Positions 5,067-7,319 of a stretch of 7,319 nt of DNA are shown one piece after another. This DNA is from Methanoregula sp. UBA276 (GTDB taxonomy: Archaea; Halobacteriota; Methanomicrobia; Methanomicrobiales; Methanospirillaceae), in assembly GCA_002508495.1 (NCBI GenBank), contig DANA01000045.1, positions 1 to 7,319 on the forward strand, written 5' to 3'. Under the pieces are notes generated by a model. That model did no database searches, was not told the origin of the DNA, and saw only the letters and a program-made list of their open reading frames with translations. How positions within the stretch are numbered: the stretch's first letter is position 1; every line of letters begins with the position of its first letter. Both the position numbers and the translations under genes were made by a program.

Positions 5067-5513
5067 ATGGAGCGCAATATCGGCTTTAAGGAACGGAGAT
5101 ACATCGAAGAGCTGAGAATTCTGACCAAATCAACGGCACTGGACTGCGTGATTGACGACCGTTTCGACCGGGTCATCTACGTGATCCGGCCGGGCGACAT
5201 GGGTCTTGCAATCGGGAAGAAAGGCGACAATATACGGCGGCTGGCAAACGTGCTGGGAAAACGCATCGAGATGGTGGAGTTTGCCGAGACTCCCGATACG
5301 TTCATCACCAACATCTTCAAGCCCGCGGAAGTATCGGCAGTCGAGCACCCGCAGGAAGACGGGCCGGTGAACGTGTACGTGCGGCAGAAGAGCGATCTCG
5401 GGATCGCCATCGGCAAGGCCGGGTGCAATATCGAGAAAGCCCGGCTTCTCTGCCGGCGCTTTTACGGTCTTGATGTTGGCGAGGTGCTGCTCGCACCGCT
5501 GGAGGCAGTATGA
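5067..5513 (+). CDS. nusA: Archaeal NusA-like transcription factor (two KH domains)
   Basis: A 148-residue RNA-binding protein made of two KH domains, matching the short archaeal NusA, which lacks the N-terminal polymerase-binding and S1 domains of bacterial NusA. KH1 has its GxxG loop at G50-KK-G53 (RPGDMGLAIGKKGDNIRRL) and KH2 at G116-KA-G119 (LGIAIGKAGCNIEKAR). The family is thought to act in transcription elongation or termination, or rRNA synthesis. In many archaea it lies in the rpoH-rpoB-rpoA-rpl30e-nusA-rps12-rps7 cluster; here its neighbours are a SIMPL gene and hisE. The final bases overlap the hisE start as ATGA, and its end carries the hisE ribosome binding site. It has no strong Shine-Dalgarno itself; ATG 5067 keeps the normal family length. 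Confidence 0.9.
   Translation: MERNIGFKERRYIEELRILTKSTALDCVIDDRFDRVIYVIRPGDMGLAIGKKGDNIRRLANVLGKRIEMVEFAETPDTFITNIFKPAEVSAVEHPQEDGPVNVYVRQKSDLGIAIGKAGCNIEKARLLCRRFYGLDVGEVLLAPLEAV
5501..5505 (+). promoter_or_regulatory. Ribosome binding site of hisE inside nusA
   Basis: GGAGG lies four bases before the ATG at 5510 and fixes the hisE start. Being inside the nusA reading frame, together with the ATGA overlap, it indicates translation coupled to nusA. Confidence 0.6.
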
Positions 5514-5812
5514 ATAGAGATGTAGATCCGGCCGTTCTTGCAGAACTCTGGGCGGTAATCTGCGAGCGGGCCGACAATCCGCAAGAATCGTCCTACACGA
5601 GCCGGCTCCTTTCGGACCCCAAGGGGATCGACAAGGTGCTCGAGAAAGTCGGGGAGGAAGCCACCGAGTTTATCCTTGCGGTCAAGAACGGCAAAAACGA
5701 CCGGACGGTTGAAGAGACCGCGGACCTCCTCTACCACCTGCTTGTTGCCCTGCGGGCTGCAAATCTCGATCTTGCCGACGTGATGCAGGAACTCGGGAAA
5801 CGCCGGAAATAA
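5510..5812 (+). CDS. hisE: Phosphoribosyl-ATP pyrophosphatase
   Basis: A 100-residue cytosolic enzyme for the second step of histidine synthesis: phosphoribosyl-ATP to phosphoribosyl-AMP and diphosphate. It is an all-alpha MazG-like fold, and the metal-binding acidic residues are visible as E50 and E53 in KVGEEATEF and E69 and D72 in EETADLLYH. An N-terminal helix (LAELWAVICERA) and the SSYTSRLLSDPKGIDKVLEKV segment are typical of HisE. Length is normal for a stand-alone HisE, so no HisI domain is fused. The ATG overlaps the nusA stop by four bases and has GGAGG upstream, so the two genes form one transcription unit. It ends nine bases before the end of the convergent DUF151 gene. Confidence 0.95.
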   Translation: MNRDVDPAVLAELWAVICERADNPQESSYTSRLLSDPKGIDKVLEKVGEEATEFILAVKNGKNDRTVEETADLLYHLLVALRAANLDLADVMQELGKRRK

Positions 5813-5821
5813 CGGGTTCCC

Positions 5822-6274
5822 TCACTTTTCCAAAAATGCCGCAAGGTCGACTACCTGCGGCAGGTCCTCGTCCTTCTGGCCAGCGGTTGCCATCACGCCC
5901 TCGTCAGTAAAGATGGGCACACCCGCACGGAGCGCGAGGGCGATGCCGTCGCTGGGACGACAGTCGAGATACTCGTCCCTGCCCCCGACAGAGATGACGA
6001 GCTGGGCATAATACACCCCGTCCTCGATGCTGTCGATCTGGAGGAAACGCAGGGTGATGGCACATTTTTCGCAGAGATCGATGAAAAGGTCGTGGGTGAA
6101 CGGGCGGGGCAGCAGCTCGTGCTTTATTGCACTGTTTATCGATACCGCTTCCCATATCCCGATGAAGATCGGGAGCACCCGGTCGCTTCCGTCGGATAGT
6201 ACAACCAGCGGGACGGTTGCGGCATCGCTGGCAGCGACAAAAACGCCCTTCACCTCACATTTCACCTGTGCCAT
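5822..6274 (-). CDS. DUF151 / bifunctional nuclease family protein
   Basis: A 150-residue single-domain protein of the BFN (DUF151) family. Diagnostic stretches are LPIFIGIWEA (34-43), RPFTHDLF (57-64), DGVYYAQL (85-92) and DCRPSDGIALALR (104-116), followed by VPIFTDEGV. The family is named for DNase and RNase activity reported for a plant member, and the Thermotoga structure is known, but the function in archaea is not established. There is no signal peptide or membrane segment, so it is cytosolic. It lies 46 bases downstream of the membrane protein gene and could be co-transcribed with it. A TATA-like ATTAATAAG (about 6301-6309, minus strand) about 30 bases before the ATG also suggests its own promoter and a very short leader. 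The end lies nine bases from hisE, tail to tail. Confidence 0.9.
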   Translation of the reverse strand: MAQVKCEVKGVFVAASDAATVPLVVLSDGSDRVLPIFIGIWEAVSINSAIKHELLPRPFTHDLFIDLCEKCAITLRFLQIDSIEDGVYYAQLVISVGGRDEYLDCRPSDGIALALRAGVPIFTDEGVMATAGQKDEDLPQVVDLAAFLEK

Positions 6275-6310
6275 ACCTGTGCACAGTGATTGCCGTTCTC
6301 CTTATTAATG
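6264..6310 (-). promoter_or_regulatory. Promoter and start-codon repeats of the DUF151 gene
   Basis: A TATA-like ATTAATAAG at about 6301-6309 (minus strand) would place transcription start close to the ATG at 6274. Between them lies the perfect 10-bp palindrome CTGTGCACAG (6277-6286). The sequence ACCTGTGC (plus strand) also occurs twice, at 6264-6271 and 6275-6282, with a period of 11 and the start codon between the copies. No well-spaced Shine-Dalgarno is seen; the only purine tract, AAGGAG, is 24 bases upstream. Confidence 0.35.
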
Positions 6311-6320
6311 GTTCAGGTGG

Positions 6321-7319
6321 TCAGGAATCGCCTTCGTCACACCTGCGGGCTTCCCGGCGCATGATGATGATGCTTGAGAGGATCCCAAGGGCGATGTTGA
6401 AGTAGTAGAGGACAATCCGCCAGATCACCACAAAAACCCCGACGATAGCGGGAGGGATGAAGAGGGCATACATCGATGTCGCGCCGACTTCGGCTATCCC
6501 GGAACTCCCCGGTGTGAGGGGCATCATCATCAGGATGGCGAGGATGAGCTGGATAACAAAGGACTCTAAGATGAGCGGCGGCTGGCCGAGCCCGACGAGG
6601 ATCAGGGACGCGGTGATGATCTCGGACACCCAGTAGAGGAGGGTAAAGAGCATGCCAAAGAGCAGCCCGGTTTTTGCCGTCCGGACAAACCGGATCGTTG
6701 CACCCTGGAAGTTGTCGATCTCCTTGTCAGCCCGGACAACCAGTTCCTCGACGCGACGGCTCTCCCATTTCCGGGTCAGCCAGACCGTGCACCGTTTCAC
6801 GACCTGCTTCACCACATCCGGGCGGCGGATGGCAAGGTAGAAGAGGAAAAGGCAGCCGGCAACAAATATCCACGTGATAAAGACCATCGCTTCGGAGACT
6901 GCGCCGAGGCTCTTCCATTGATCGGTCAGGACAATCATGGAGAACGCGGCAAGGGCTGCAAGGGCGATGCCGTCAAGCACCCGTTCCATGATGACAATGG
7001 CAGTTGCGTCCCCGAGCGGGACATCTGCCTTGTAGAGCTCGTGGATCCGGACCGGTTCCCCACCCGCCTGCGCCGGGGTGACGGCTGATGCGAGAAGGTT
7101 GGCAAAGACCAGGTTGAGGCTGTACCAGAACCCGATCCGGTACCCGAGGGAGCCGGACATCATCTTGACCCGCATGGCCCAGAAGCACATGGTCAGGACA
7201 TGGGTGAGGAAAGCGAGGGCGAGGAAGACCGGGTTGATCTCTTTTAAGTAGTCAATGGTGTTCTCGTTAATCGTCAGGGCAAGGATGATGACAAGGACCA
7301 ATAGCGAGAAGCCGATGGA
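6321..7319 (-). CDS. Flippase-like / LPG synthase TM-family membrane protein, N-terminus cut by window edge
   Basis: The frame is open to the right edge, so about 332 residues are visible and the true start is outside; the in-frame TTG at 7301 is not preferred. It is a polytopic protein of the UPF0104 / lysylphosphatidylglycerol_synthase_TM family (PF03706). Seven or eight hydrophobic segments alternate with short basic loops. Family landmarks are TPAQAGGEPVRIHEL after the third segment, MERVLDGIAL in the next, and MPLTPGSSGIAEVGA near the last third. A soluble basic loop (about 75 residues before the sixth segment, including WLTRKWESRRVEELVV) is typical. Bacterial members with an added catalytic domain make or flip aminoacyl lipids; stand-alone archaeal members lack that domain and their substrate is unknown, though lipid or polyprenol transfer is often suggested. 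The DUF151 gene follows after 46 bases. Confidence 0.87.
   Translation of the reverse strand, partial: SIGFSLLVLVIILALTINENTIDYLKEINPVFLALAFLTHVLTMCFWAMRVKMMSGSLGYRIGFWYSLNLVFANLLASAVTPAQAGGEPVRIHELYKADVPLGDATAIVIMERVLDGIALAALAAFSMIVLTDQWKSLGAVSEAMVFITWIFVAGCLFLFYLAIRRPDVVKQVVKRCTVWLTRKWESRRVEELVVRADKEIDNFQGATIRFVRTAKTGLLFGMLFTLLYWVSEIITASLILVGLGQPPLILESFVIQLILAILMMMPLTPGSSGIAEVGATSMYALFIPPAIVGVFVVIWRIVLYYFNIALGILSSIIIMRREARRCDEGDS

Noticed and set aside
1..7319. CRISPR arrays, insertion sequences or phage genes
   Set aside because: No regularly spaced repeats, no transposase motif, no terminal inverted repeats with target duplications, and no tRNA-linked attachment site were seen.

Overview
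The window looks like an archaeal chromosome segment, most likely from a methanogen of the Methanomicrobiales type. The order is inferred from general resemblance, not from a search. Archaeal indicators are a stand-alone two-KH NusA-like protein, TATA-like boxes with little or no leader before some genes, and oligo-T runs at gene ends instead of classic hairpin terminators. Base composition is moderately GC-rich, and the coding is dense from about position 1025 rightwards.

Layout. Positions 1-1024 hold no convincing complete gene. At the far left is an ambiguous open stretch that could be the end of a neighbouring gene. The rest is an unusual gene-free region. It has several strong inverted repeats (235-266, 336-354, 486-519, 612-641, 642-679), T-runs that would terminate plus-strand transcripts (356-360, 696-702) and a dense GATC/palindrome cluster (772-808). 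From 3942 down to 1025 on the minus strand runs a compact operon in the order leuC (large isomerase subunit), leuD (small subunit), leuB (dehydrogenase). LeuC and LeuD together isomerise a 2-alkylmalate and LeuB oxidatively decarboxylates the product. These are two successive steps of leucine synthesis or a related 2-oxoacid chain extension. The leuC promoter region carries a perfect 11-bp direct repeat that could be an operator.

Divergent from leuC, at 4167 on the plus strand, is a secreted or lipid-facing SIMPL-domain protein. It is followed by a plus-strand pair, an archaeal nusA homologue and hisE (histidine biosynthesis), which overlap by four bases (ATGA). Converging on hisE from the right, on the minus strand, is a DUF151/bifunctional-nuclease-family gene. 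Upstream of it, and cut by the right edge, is a polytopic membrane protein of the lysylphosphatidylglycerol-synthase-TM/flippase-like family (UPF0104).

The protein-coding content is ordinary housekeeping. The parts worth a second look are non-coding: the structured left-hand kilobase and the inverted or direct repeats in the three intergenic promoters. Two protein-level points also stand out: LeuB has the Lys-Tyr pair of NADP-dependent isocitrate dehydrogenase in its nucleotide site, and nusA sits outside its usual RNA polymerase/ribosomal-protein context.
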